This document shows, piece by piece, positions 1 to 8,778 of a stretch of 64,000 nucleotides of DNA; position 1 is the first letter of the stretch; every line of letters begins with the position of its first letter. Location of the stretch: positions 1 to 64,000 of the forward strand of contig WXFD01000010.1 in NCBI GenBank assembly GCA_009877105.1, read 5' to 3'. This DNA comes from Bacteroidales bacterium (lineage in GTDB: Bacteria; Bacteroidota; Bacteroidia; Bacteroidales; VadinHA17). Position numbers and translations under genes: made by a program. Under the pieces are notes generated by a model, which was not told the origin of the DNA, made no database searches, and was given only the letters and a program-made list of their open reading frames with translations.

Positions 1-310
1 GCTCACATGAGCTTCTTAGTTTTGAATCATATATATCACAGATATACATGTGGGTAGCGATTAACTTGAGATCTTTTACCTTGGGAATCATAATTATGAT
101 ATTTTTTGGAATTATATCATAATATATAGATTTCCAGGGTTTTAATCAGATATTATACATTTAATTTATTGACAATCTGTATTTTATATGTTAATAACTT
201 ATTCTAAGTCAACTCTTAATTCGCATGAATAATGAGTGGTTAGAGGAAGTAAAGACAGCCTGCTATGGTGTTTAACGGCAGTATCAGCCTCCGAAAAAAT
301 ACTGCCCGGA
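1..310. other. AT-rich leader region without a gene
   Basis: This stretch is clearly richer in A and T than the rest of the window. I see no convincing reading frame and no RNA gene in it. It ends in the promoter-like sequence at 311-341. The gene it belonged to on the left, if any, is outside the window. Confidence 0.5.
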
Positions 311-341
311 TTTGATAATCAAAAAACAAGTTATATTTTTG
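311..341 (+). promoter_or_regulatory. Bacteroidota-type promoter before the tRNA-Pro/GIY-YIG locus
   Basis: TTTG at 311-314, a 19-bp spacer and TATTTTTG at 334-341 match the Bacteroidota -33/-7 consensus (TTTG, TAnnTTTG) exactly. The expected start is near 348, about 40 bp before the broken tRNA-Pro piece. It was probably the original tRNA promoter and may now drive the GIY-YIG gene and the intact tRNA together. Confidence 0.65.
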
Positions 342-387
342 CGGCACTTTCAGCTGTCCGCCTTTGCCATGGCTACAGCGGGCGACG

Positions 388-470
388 CGGGGTGTAGCGC
401 AGCCCGGTCCCGTCACACGTTGTGTGACCAGGATCCCCGACCCCGTGGAACGGGGATCGGGATTAGCGCA
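388..470 (+). pseudogene. Broken 5' fragment of tRNA-Pro with an inserted hairpin
   Basis: Bases 388-407 are identical to the first 20 bases of the intact tRNA-Pro at 731-750. The next tRNA bases (tagcgca) reappear at 464-470 after a 56-bp insertion. The insertion holds a perfect 7-bp hairpin (gtcacac/gtgtgac) and a second near-palindrome of the ccccg/cgggg type. The copy lacks the anticodon arm and the 3' half, so it cannot give a tRNA. It lies directly behind the promoter at 311-341 and in front of the GIY-YIG gene. This is the arrangement expected if a nuclease element entered the tRNA gene and rebuilt an intact copy on its far side. Confidence 0.7.
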
Positions 471-478
471 AATGTTGA

Positions 479-805
<327 letters not shown>

Positions 806-806
806 C

Positions 807-935
807 AAAAGAAAAAGCCCTGTCCGACGCAAGGAGGACAGGGTTCTGTTTTTCAATACGTTGAAAGCTCGCTTTCAAAAGTGTTGAAAAACAGAACACT
901 GTAATGAGCGCAGCGAATTCAGGGCTTTTTCTTTT
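807..935 (+). repeat. Long nested stem-loop behind tRNA-Pro, probable terminator
   Basis: The outer arms are perfect over 16 bp (807-822 with 920-935, containing gccctg/cagggc). Inside lie a 14-bp pair (843-856 with 884-897) and a central 8-bp hairpin (861-868 with 871-878). A small alternative hairpin forms from cctgtcc/ggacagg (820-826 with 836-842). The right arm ends in a T-rich run, as in an intrinsic terminator. The string gcagcgaattcagggc at 910-925 recurs at 986-1001, so part of the element has been copied. Confidence 0.7.
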
Positions 936-1088
936 AAGTCACCCCCGGTCAGGATCATGAAATAATCCTGCCTTTTCATTTTTCGGCAGCGAATTCAGGG
1001 CCTTTTTTTGTTTTGCGCCGGACTTGCATGATAAATGCAGTGATTGCTATGGGCATTTAAATGTGACTTTCTTTTGCTTCTCCAAAAG

Positions 1089-1211
1089 AAAGTCACCAAA
1101 GAAAAGAAGCCCGGAAAAGACAACCGCTCCTGTTTTTCGCCATTTGCGCGGGGCCATTTCCCGCTCCAAAAAACAGGGAGCGGTTCGCGCCTTTTCCGGA
1201 TTGCCCGCGCG
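1089..1211. repeat. 123-bp dispersed repeat, copy 1
   Basis: It is identical to 2071-2193 except for two substitutions (gaaaagaag/gaaaaggag and ggccattt/ggcccttt). Its middle can fold: accgctcctgttttt pairs with aaaaaacagggagcggt. Both copies have the same orientation. I see no coding signal. Confidence 0.85.
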
Positions 1212-1337
1212 CCGCCGGATTCAGCATTCTGCTATTTCGATTTAGAAGGTAATTTTCCGATGTCAAAGCCTTTGTATAGGACATATGGTTTCCGGGACCA
1301 CTGAAAGCAAGCTCTGAAAGAGCGCATATATTAATAA

Positions 1338-2042
1338 CTCAAGTTTCGCAACCTATAACAATACACAAAAATTTAATCGTTTATAAGCTTATGTATCTTC
1401 ATTATGATATTGATATTCAATCTCCTGGCAGTTCTATCCAATAACTTCCGGATTTCCGGTTCACTTTCCTGCGGAGCGGATTCGTTTTTGCCGCCATTAT
1501 CAGATCTCTGGTCCGGCAGAACACCTGAAGTGTTCCATAAAACATTATCAGCTCAAAAGCCATTTATCATCTCCGGTACCTGAAAAGGGGGATCCCTCTC
1601 CCGGTGAACCGGGATCGGGATGATACGGTGATCAGTGTGGTCAGGGGGGGAAGAAACGGCGGGCCACAGAACGGAATTCTGAATGTAATTAATCACCCTG
1701 CCGTGGCCCGCCGTTTCTTCCCCCGTTTATTACACCTCATGCCTGTCATCCCGAATGAGCAGAGCCTGAGTGTGCGAAGGATCTGCGAAATGAGGGATCT
1801 CCCTGAACAGGCAGAAACCTGAAAAGAAACAGGCATTAAGTTAAAATCCGGTTCATGCCACCTATGGAAAAACCGTTTTTATTTCCGGAATTGCAATAAT
1901 ATCTTTACTCTGCAGCCTGGTTGAATGTTTTTGAAGACATTGTTAATATACTCAGAAACAGTATATTAACTTACAAATCATGTTACTTTTTTAAATAATT
2001 CCTACATGATTTTCAACATTTAAAAGAACTGCGAAACTTGAG
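1338..2042. mobile_element. 705-bp non-autonomous element with terminal inverted repeats
   Basis: The ends are the 13-bp perfect inverted pair ctcaagtttcgca (1338-1350) and tgcgaaacttgag (2030-2042). Each end is flanked by the same 7 bp, ttaataa (1331-1337 and 2043-2049), which looks like a target-site duplication. No frame inside resembles a transposase, so it would be a decayed insertion sequence or a MITE-like passenger. The interior holds a 22-bp inverted repeat and a stretch of dispersed repeat. The family is not recognised. Confidence 0.55.
1646..1724. repeat. 22-bp perfect inverted repeat
   Basis: The arms at 1646-1667 and 1703-1724 (gggggaagaaacggcggg and its complement) pair perfectly around a 35-bp spacer. 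The fold would be very stable, but it is not beside a gene. It lies within the 705-bp element and may be a nested palindromic repeat. Confidence 0.85.
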
Positions 2043-2070
2043 TTAATAACCCCCGGTGCAAGCCGGGAGG

Positions 2071-2193
2071 AAAGTCACCAAAGAAAAGGAGCCCGGAAAA
2101 GACAACCGCTCCTGTTTTTCGCCATTTGCGCGGGGCCCTTTCCCGCTCCAAAAAACAGGGAGCGGTTCGCGCCTTTTCCGGATTGCCCGCGCG
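2071..2193. repeat. 123-bp dispersed repeat, copy 2
   Basis: This is the second copy of the repeat at 1089-1211, with 121 of 123 bases the same and the same orientation. It starts 21 bp after the right-hand target duplication of the 705-bp element. Confidence 0.85.
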
Positions 2194-2309
2194 GCCCTGG
2201 TTTGTACGGCTTGCATATCAGCAGGATTAACGGCACTACCATCTTTTAAACCGGAACACTATATTCAGGGCACCTCACAATAATTCTGCCCTCTCATCTC
2301 TCATACGGG

Positions 2310-4511
2310 TCATGGTTTTACAAACTCCGCAACCCTGACGCTATTTCCCCTGGTTATGGCAATAATATATAATCCGGGAGTTAGACGGGAAATATCGAAA
2401 GTCATCCGGCTGCCGTCAACCATGCGGCTGACAACAATGTTTCCGCTGAGATTGTATATGCTTGCCTTCCATGATGTGAAGTCCTGTTCAAACAATATCT
2501 GAAGTTCGGTTGCAGATACAATGATACTGCCAATATTGTAGTTAATGATATCCCCGGCACTCTGATTGGTTATTGTGATAGTTATCTCACCGTAGATCCC
2601 TGATCCGTCGTTTGCCGTTGCCCTTACTTTAGCCGAGCCGTTTTTAAGGGCTTTTACCCGTCCGTTCGCATCAACTTCCGCAAACCTGGCGCCGTTAACT
2701 ACACTCCATGTCAGGCTTTTGTCCGATGCATAAACCGGCCATACAGAAGCTGTCAGCTGAAGGGCTCCGTTATCGGTACTGATTGCCGAACTTCCGTTTT
2801 CACCCGTCACGGTGATCTCCTGAACCGGAATTTTCTGACCGGGATCGGTGATACTGACGGTCCACTCCCTGCCGGTAAGATTATTATAATGGGTCATGCC
2901 TGCGGCAGAGGGAGCTGAATTGCCGGAAAGATCGAGGGTTCCTTCAAACCAGCCTGCTTCATCAAGGGTTTTCAGTACATGATCAACCATTGGCTGTGCC
3001 AGTCCGCAATCCTTTAATTCTACAAGGATAAGTCCCTTTACACCGGAAACATCTATTGAAGCAAGCCGGCTTCCGGAAAGCTGAAGTTGTTCCAGTACCG
3101 TGCAGCCGCTTACGTCCGCATCGGAGTAATGATTGTTATAGGCCTCGATGGTTCTTATGACCGGACTGTGACAGACAAGAGAGCCTGTCTGACCGGCATC
3201 CCAGATAAGCAGTTCGCGGAGCATGGTGAAACGGCTCAGTTCCGGAATGTTTTCGGTAATTTGCGGGTTTGACCTGACGCAGATATGCTCAAGCATAGAT
3301 CCTGTTCCTCCCCAGTTTATTGCCCTGTAATTATTGTTAGCCGCCCTCAGATCCTTCAGGGATGGGCATCCGGAAATGTCAAGGGCTGTAAGGTTGCAGT
3401 TTTCAGTACAGATCCTTTCCAGGAAAGGGTGATTTCCGAGCCTGACAGTGTTGAGATTCTGACAGAGATACATCTCGACGAACCTGAGGTTGTTAAGCCC
3501 CCTCAGATCCAGTTCCGCAAGAGGACTGTAGTTTGCACAAATATATTGCAGGCCTTCTCCTGCAAGGCTGAGGTTGCTGAATCCCCTGACATGCTGGGCG
3601 GCTATCCTGGCAAATCCTCCATAGCCCCCGTCAGCACCATCATACCCGGCATTAATACCGATCAGCGCCGACCACGGTGTGACCTTCAGCAGGTTGTGTC
3701 GTATACCCGGGCTGCCGTAATTCTTTGACGGACCGGCTGCAGAAGAAGTTGTTCCGTCATAAAAGATCCATTCGATCTGCGGATTGCCTGTAACCTCAAT
3801 TACCGGAGCAAAAGATGCACCGCAGCTCTGAATATCGATCATGTCGGCTCTTGGCTGCCATGTTGTGTTGACTTCTCCCTCTATTGTCAGGGTACCCCAT
3901 TCAGTATCTCCGCCCCAGCCGCCAACAGCCACCTCACGGTCAGGATCAGCCGGCGAGTCAAGCGAATGTGTATATGTATTGCCGCTAAGAGAAGATTTTG
4001 CAGTAATTGTTGAACCCTCAATGGTAATTTCCACGTTGTAACTGGTGCCGGATGTGATGTAACGGGCTCCAAAACTTGAATATGATTCATTCTCAAGCCA
4101 GTAGTTTGCATCCGCATTATAGATGACCCCGATGATCTCCGGCGGATTGAAGTTAACTCCGTTCCAGCCCGCTACATTTGTAATGAAATTGAGATGCGCA
4201 GTTTCGGCATTTATTGACTTTGCGTTTTGAGCATTGATCCTGGTGCATTTCATCGGCTGTTTCAGGATCATTGAATGTACCGGAACCGTACCTCCGCTGA
4301 TGGTCAATGTTCCGTTTCCGCGGATAAGGACCGACCCGTCGGTAGGGGTCCAGTCGAGAAGCTGGGAATCGTCTGACCAGTCATATTCCACGCGTATCCT
4401 GTTGTCGCCGAGCCAGGTAACCTTCCCATGCAGCCCCAGATTACCTGTCTGTGCCTGTAATGCGGCAAGAGTAATGCAAAATCCAATCAATGCCGTGAAA
4501 AGTCTTGTCAT
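2310..4511 (-). CDS. Secreted LRR/Ig-like protein with type IX sorting domain
   Basis: The 733-residue protein starts at the ATG at 4511, which gives a clean signal peptide (MTRLFTALIGFCITLAALQAQ). An upstream in-frame ATG would add a poor N-terminus. Order of parts: a beta-rich, LamG-like stretch (about 30-210), irregular leucine-rich repeats (about 270-540), a bacterial Ig-like domain (about 570-650, ending NGSAKVRATANDGSG), and a C-terminal beta-sandwich ending TPGLYIIAITRGNSVRVAEF, typical of type IX secretion type A sorting domains. It is probably carried across the outer membrane and anchored or released. The ligand is unknown. It stands alone with its own promoter. Confidence 0.8.
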   Translation of the reverse strand: MTRLFTALIGFCITLAALQAQTGNLGLHGKVTWLGDNRIRVEYDWSDDSQLLDWTPTDGSVLIRGNGTLTISGGTVPVHSMILKQPMKCTRINAQNAKSINAETAHLNFITNVAGWNGVNFNPPEIIGVIYNADANYWLENESYSSFGARYITSGTSYNVEITIEGSTITAKSSLSGNTYTHSLDSPADPDREVAVGGWGGDTEWGTLTIEGEVNTTWQPRADMIDIQSCGASFAPVIEVTGNPQIEWIFYDGTTSSAAGPSKNYGSPGIRHNLLKVTPWSALIGINAGYDGADGGYGGFARIAAQHVRGFSNLSLAGEGLQYICANYSPLAELDLRGLNNLRFVEMYLCQNLNTVRLGNHPFLERICTENCNLTALDISGCPSLKDLRAANNNYRAINWGGTGSMLEHICVRSNPQITENIPELSRFTMLRELLIWDAGQTGSLVCHSPVIRTIEAYNNHYSDADVSGCTVLEQLQLSGSRLASIDVSGVKGLILVELKDCGLAQPMVDHVLKTLDEAGWFEGTLDLSGNSAPSAAGMTHYNNLTGREWTVSITDPGQKIPVQEITVTGENGSSAISTDNGALQLTASVWPVYASDKSLTWSVVNGARFAEVDANGRVKALKNGSAKVRATANDGSGIYGEITITITNQSAGDIINYNIGSIIVSATELQILFEQDFTSWKASIYNLSGNIVVSRMVDGSRMTFDISRLTPGLYIIAITRGNSVRVAEFVKP

Positions 4512-4530
4512 GAATACAAAAACAAAAAGA

Positions 4531-4563
4531 CAAAAATAGGAATATTTGGATAAACCCGGCAAT
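4531..4563 (-). promoter_or_regulatory. Promoter of the LRR/Ig-like protein gene
   Basis: Read on the minus strand, ATTG (4563-4560), a 21-bp spacer and a perfect TATTTTTG -7 box (4538-4531). The short leader to the ATG at 4511 supports the later start codon. Confidence 0.5.
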
Positions 4564-4811
4564 GAATGGTTTTTCAGACTATGGCAGGTTATGTGACAGC
4601 ATACCGGTGAACAACCAATGAGCTGACAGATGCGTCACGTAAATCAGCGGGTATTTGAATTTGTTGAATGCAGAAGACCTGTACCGGATGCCTCCGGTTA
4701 ATGGCGGGTCATGGAAATGCGGGAAAGCTTCAGCCTGACAGGGATACACACGGATTAACGAGCGCTTCCGGCGGTTTTCCGGGTTTTCCCGGCTGAGATC
4801 ACATTACCGGG

Positions 4812-5351
4812 TTATCTGACACCCAGCCAGGCAAGGGTCCTTTCGGATCCGGGTTTCTCCTTGGAATAGTGAACATCCACCAACCTGCCGTTTTCATCGA
4901 TAAGATATTTCTGGAAGTTCCACCTGACCTCCGAATCCATTACACCGTTTTTCTCTTTTGATGTGAGCCACTGGTACACAGGATGCATATCCCTGCCCTT
5001 CACGGAGATCTTTTCCATCATTGGAAAGGTGACACCGTACTTTGAATCGCAGAATTGCCTGATCTCGGAAGCGCTGCCCGGTTCCTGGTTGGCAAAATTG
5101 TTTGCGGGAAACCCGATAATCACAAGCTTGTCGCCATATTGCTCATAAAGCTCCTCAAGGTCCTTGTACTGCGGTGTGAACCCACACTTCGAGGCAGTGT
5201 TCACGATCATCACCTTTTTGCCTTTCAGGGAGGCAAAATCGAAATCTGCACCTTCAAGGGTCTTTACCTTGAAATCGTAAAAGCCGGAGGTCTGCGATAT
5301 ACCTGCGGTTCCTATCATCATTGCCGTAAAGACCATAATCAGTTTATTCAT
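4812..5351 (-). CDS. Exported glutathione peroxidase-like thiol peroxidase
   Basis: This 179-residue protein has a signal peptide (about 1-20) and then the glutathione peroxidase fold. The peroxidatic site is NTASKCGFTPQY with Cys, not selenocysteine. The FPANNFANQEPG loop carries the conserved Gln, and RWNFQKYLID supplies the Trp and Asn of the catalytic tetrad. Such bacterial enzymes usually reduce peroxides using thioredoxin-like partners, and this one should act in the periplasm. No neighbour suggests a specific partner. In an anaerobe it would guard against brief oxygen exposure. Confidence 0.9.
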   Translation of the reverse strand: MNKLIMVFTAMMIGTAGISQTSGFYDFKVKTLEGADFDFASLKGKKVMIVNTASKCGFTPQYKDLEELYEQYGDKLVIIGFPANNFANQEPGSASEIRQFCDSKYGVTFPMMEKISVKGRDMHPVYQWLTSKEKNGVMDSEVRWNFQKYLIDENGRLVDVHYSKEKPGSERTLAWLGVR

Positions 5352-5814
5352 TATAGTATGTTTAAAATTTCAGTTCCGATCAGTAAACATGCAATCCGGA
5401 TGAAAGTTCACGGAATTACGATGAAATTCATTATGGCTGCACTCATCCCGGAAGTAAATTACAGGCCGCGCAGATAAATTTCTGACGTTTTCCGGCTTCG
5501 CGGCCCCGGAAAAATGCTGCAGAAAAGGCCGAAAATCCATTTTTTAGTCTAAACATTCAGGGCGTTTGTCAAAACCGGGTATTTCAGGCAATTGTGATAA
5601 ATCATGCTCGTAACTATTTGAATATATGTGTTATATAATTAACAATAAAGATAAAACCTCATTTCGGCTCCGGATTATGGTAAATAACGGCCTCCTTTTG
5701 ACGAACAGCCATGTTTTTCCCGTCAGTTGTGAATACAGTTCAACGACGGCCGGAATTCCTTTGACAAAGAGTTTTTAAAATCATCTCTAATCCCCACTAG
5801 ATGGGCTTTTGCGT
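5352..5814. other. Intergenic region between divergent genes
   Basis: About 460 bp with no gene I can support. A hairpin ttttccgg/ccggaaaa (5488-5513) lies upstream of the glutathione peroxidase gene. The rest is unremarkable until the promoter at 5815. Confidence 0.4.
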
Positions 5815-5846
5815 ATTGTCAGGCATTATTTCCGGACCTATTTTTA
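5815..5846 (+). promoter_or_regulatory. Promoter of the methyltransferase-like gene
   Basis: ATTG at 5815-5818, a 20-bp spacer and TATTTTTA at 5839-5846 (7 of 8 to TAnnTTTG), placed about 25 bp before the ATG at 5871. Confidence 0.4.
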
Positions 5847-5870
5847 CTATGACAATTAAAACGCAAAGAG

Positions 5871-6488
5871 ATGAAAAGAAATTCAAACCTCAGGAAAGAA
5901 GAATCAGGCTTCAATATTTCAGACCTGATAAGGACCAAGGAAGAAAAAATGTTTGATCAGCTTGAACCTGTAAGCAGGGAAGTATCAGACATGGCATCTG
6001 AAGGCGGCGAGACCTTCATAAGTTATATAAGGAGCATCGGGCTGGCAGGCGAGAACAACCTCATGGTTCTGCCGGCGTCCCATCATTATTATTATGAGAA
6101 AAGCGAGATGACCGATGTAAACACCCTGGTAAACCTCCGTACTCTCAATATGATGGGTAATCTTGAATCGTTCCTCAAAACCCTGATGTCCGTTCTTCCG
6201 CCGAACACAAATTTCATAGGTTGCTTTTCCGACAGCGGAAGTTCAGGTTTAAGGAACGGAAACAAGGCCAGAAAGTCGTCGGTTTTCTACCAGCGGCTTA
6301 TCAACCTGCTCGATTCCAGAAAAGTTCATTACATGACAAGGAACGATGTATTCAGTCTCCTCGAAAAACACGGATTCAGTGTTGTTGACATGACGGACAT
6401 CGGTGGCCTGACATACTTTTATTCACAGAATGCACCGGGCGAAGCCGAGTTCAGGGCCTCAATCGAGACACCTGTGAAATACAATTAA
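5871..6488 (+). CDS. Uncharacterised protein, possible methyltransferase relative
   Basis: 205 residues without signal peptide or membrane segments. The segment from LPASHHYYYEKSEMTDVNTL through FLKTLMSVLPPNTNFIGCF to LLEKHGFSVVDMTDIGGLTYF resembles the C-terminal half of SAM methyltransferase-like proteins found near polysaccharide genes in Bacteroidota: a helix, the 'LPPxxxFIGC' strand and the 'HGF.VVDM' strand. The glycine-rich SAM-binding motif I is absent, so catalysis is doubtful. It may be a truncated or regulatory relative. It stands alone with its own promoter; the neighbours give no help. Confidence 0.6.
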   Translation: MKRNSNLRKEESGFNISDLIRTKEEKMFDQLEPVSREVSDMASEGGETFISYIRSIGLAGENNLMVLPASHHYYYEKSEMTDVNTLVNLRTLNMMGNLESFLKTLMSVLPPNTNFIGCFSDSGSSGLRNGNKARKSSVFYQRLINLLDSRKVHYMTRNDVFSLLEKHGFSVVDMTDIGGLTYFYSQNAPGEAEFRASIETPVKYN

Positions 6489-6535
6489 TTCCGAGTGAAT
6501 ACCTGAAAAATAATCACATTTAATTCATCGTATCT

Positions 6536-6676
6536 ATGAAACCGTTTTATCAGATAGAATCAGAGGAAACAGGGACAGTTATTCTGAGAAGAAGAAGAAT
6601 AGCCAAGGCATTACGCTGGTGGCTGCGTGAAAACGGATGTGCTTTCCAGCATCTCTTTTTCCTGGCGGATAAATAA
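6536..6676 (+). CDS. Possible 46-residue basic small protein
   Basis: An ATG 48 bp after the preceding gene opens a frame of 46 codons with a basic centre (LRRRRIAKALRWWLRENG) and a stop at 6676. It has the same direction as the gene upstream and could be co-transcribed. There is no recognised family. At this length it could be chance. Confidence 0.3.
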   Translation: MKPFYQIESEETGTVILRRRRIAKALRWWLRENGCAFQHLFFLADK

Positions 6677-6711
6677 TGCGGATCGTGTACCGCCGCAGCG
6701 GGCTCATCTGA

Positions 6712-8778
6712 TTATTTTTCCTTCGCAGAACCGGAACTGGCTGCTTTGCGCAGGTACCTGTAAACTTCCGTCTGCGAACGGACTGCTTCCTTTCCTGTTT
6801 TTACAAACTTATTCGAAAGCGACGGGTCGAGCTTCCGGGCCTTGACATTGTCGTTCCACTGGATCTCAAAAATATGCCTGAGTTCATTGCGGATGTTTTT
6901 ATCGAAAACAGGACAGGTGACTTCTATACGGTGGTCGATATTCCTTGGCATCAGGTCGGCGGAGCTTATGAAGCATTCCTCCTCGCCCCCGTTACAGAAA
7001 ATCATGAAACGGGTATGTTCAAGGAAACGGTCCACAATTCCAATTGCCTTTATATTCTCACTGAGGTTTTTCACACCCGGCACAAGGGAAAACATCCCAC
7101 GGACAATAAGGCGGACAGTTACACCTGCATTGCTGGCCTCATACAGCTGATTGATAATGTCAGTGTCGGTCAGATTATTTAATTTCAGCCAAATATATGC
7201 CTTCTTTCCCGCCTTTGCATTTTTTATCTCGTTTTCTATCAGAAGGGTCATCCTGTTCCTGAGAAAGAACGGTGACAGTACCAGGTGATAGAAATTGTCT
7301 TTCCTGTAATTGACGTTGAAGAAGCTGAATACCTTGTATACCTCATTGGTGATTTTTTTGTTGCTGGTCAGCAGCAGGTGATCGGTATAAAGCCGGGCCG
7401 TATCCTCGTTGAAATTGCCTGTTCCCACTGCGGCATAGCGCTGGGTGATGTCGCCCTTTACCCTCGTTATAAGGCACAGCTTGGCATGCACCTTCAGTCC
7501 GGGCACACCATAGATAACCCTGACGCCTTCCTCCATAAGCTTGTTTCCCCACAGGATATTGGCTTCTTCGTCGAACCTGGCCTGGAGTTCCACCACGGTG
7601 GTTACCTTTTTGCCGTTCCTCACAGCGTTAAGCAGGGCGTTTATCACGCTCGAGTTCCTTGCCAGCCTGTACAGGGTTATATGTACGGATGTTACAAACG
7701 GATCGATGGAAGCTTCCCTGAGCAGGTCGATAAAATGATCAAAGGGATGATAGGGAAAGAACAGCATCACGTCTTTCTTCTTCATTACCGACAGGATGCT
7801 CTTACCAGGCAGGATATCGCGGTGAGGTATGGGAACCAGGGGCTCAAAATAGAACTTCTTTTTTCCCGGATTGGGAAAATTCATGAAATCCTTGAAGTTG
7901 TGATACCTGTTGCCCGGTATAATTACGTCGTCGGGTCCGAATTTGAGGACACGGGTCAGCATTTTCAGCATCTCGGCAGGCATGTTGCGGTCATAAATGA
8001 ATCTTACCGGGCTGCCATGTCTTCGCTGCTGAAGACTGCGCGACAGTTTTTCTATGTAACTCTCAGATATATCATCAGTTAACTCAAGTTCCGCATCCTT
8101 GGTCAGCTTGATGGTATAGGCCTGTATGTCGCTGAAGTCGAAAATGAAGAATATTTCCCTCAGTCCGGACCTGATAATATCGTCAAGGAAGATCAGGTAT
8201 TTCCCGTTATTGCTCTCGGGCAGAATGACAAACCTTGGCAGCACCTGCGTTGGTATCTCCATAAGTGCATACCTGTTTTTCCCCGTATCATTCCTGTAAA
8301 GTTGTATTGCAAGGTAGATCCCGTCATCCCTGAGGTTCGGGAGCCCTGCGTCCTTTTCGATCATGAAGGGCATGAGCCTTGTACGCACCTCACTGATAAA
8401 ATACGACCTGACAAATTCAGCCTGTTCCTTGTTCAGCTCCTTTTCATTGATTATATGGATATTGTGATTTGCCAGTTCCTGCAGAAGACCTGCAAATATT
8501 TTTTCAAACTTCTCATTCTGTTCAAGCACTATTTCCTGGACCTTTTTCAGAGTCGATTTAGGGTTATATCCCAGTATGGTTTGGGATTTGCTGCCCAGCC
8601 TCGCAAGGCGTCTTAGTCCGGCCACCCTTACCCTGAAATATTCATCGAGATTGTTGGAATATATGCCCAGGAATTTAAACCGTTCCAGCAGGGGCACCTC
8701 CCTGTTCCCGGCTTCCTGCAGCACGCGCTCGTTGAAAGAAAGCCAGCTTATCTCCTTTGGTGTGTATGTCCTGCTCAT
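6712..8778 (-). CDS. ppk1: Polyphosphate kinase 1
   Basis: Makes and degrades polyphosphate from ATP's terminal phosphate through a phospho-histidine. The protein begins MSRTYTPKEISWLSFN, the usual N-terminus. It holds the phospholipase-D-like catalytic halves with YGVPGLKVHAKLCLI around the catalytic His and the later phosphate-binding stretch. At 688 residues it has normal family length. The start at 8778 was preferred over an upstream ATG because it matches the family and gives an ATGA overlap with sixA. It is probably the last gene of pfkA-sixA-ppk1. Confidence 0.95.
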   Translation of the reverse strand: MSRTYTPKEISWLSFNERVLQEAGNREVPLLERFKFLGIYSNNLDEYFRVRVAGLRRLARLGSKSQTILGYNPKSTLKKVQEIVLEQNEKFEKIFAGLLQELANHNIHIINEKELNKEQAEFVRSYFISEVRTRLMPFMIEKDAGLPNLRDDGIYLAIQLYRNDTGKNRYALMEIPTQVLPRFVILPESNNGKYLIFLDDIIRSGLREIFFIFDFSDIQAYTIKLTKDAELELTDDISESYIEKLSRSLQQRRHGSPVRFIYDRNMPAEMLKMLTRVLKFGPDDVIIPGNRYHNFKDFMNFPNPGKKKFYFEPLVPIPHRDILPGKSILSVMKKKDVMLFFPYHPFDHFIDLLREASIDPFVTSVHITLYRLARNSSVINALLNAVRNGKKVTTVVELQARFDEEANILWGNKLMEEGVRVIYGVPGLKVHAKLCLITRVKGDITQRYAAVGTGNFNEDTARLYTDHLLLTSNKKITNEVYKVFSFFNVNYRKDNFYHLVLSPFFLRNRMTLLIENEIKNAKAGKKAYIWLKLNNLTDTDIINQLYEASNAGVTVRLIVRGMFSLVPGVKNLSENIKAIGIVDRFLEHTRFMIFCNGGEEECFISSADLMPRNIDHRIEVTCPVFDKNIRNELRHIFEIQWNDNVKARKLDPSLSNKFVKTGKEAVRSQTEVYRYLRKAASSGSAKEK

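Larger units (their letters stand above)
936..2309. other. Gene-free repeat island
   Basis: About 1.4 kb without a believable gene. The short frames here are low-complexity readings of the repeats listed separately: two 123-bp copies, a terminal-repeat element and a 22-bp inverted repeat. A further piece at about 1741-1810 has the look of the dispersed 'GTCATCCCGAA...GAAGGATCT' repeat often met in Bacteroidota genomes. This pattern fits a spot that collects small mobile or repeat sequences next to a tRNA gene. Confidence 0.6.

Noticed and set aside
1024..1304. Frames in the first 123-bp repeat
   Set aside because: They arise from repeat sequence that recurs at 2071-2193 with a different continuation, so they are not conserved proteins.
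7285..8082. Long plus-strand frame of 265 codons across ppk1
   Set aside because: It is the antisense shadow of the clearly identified polyphosphate kinase gene.
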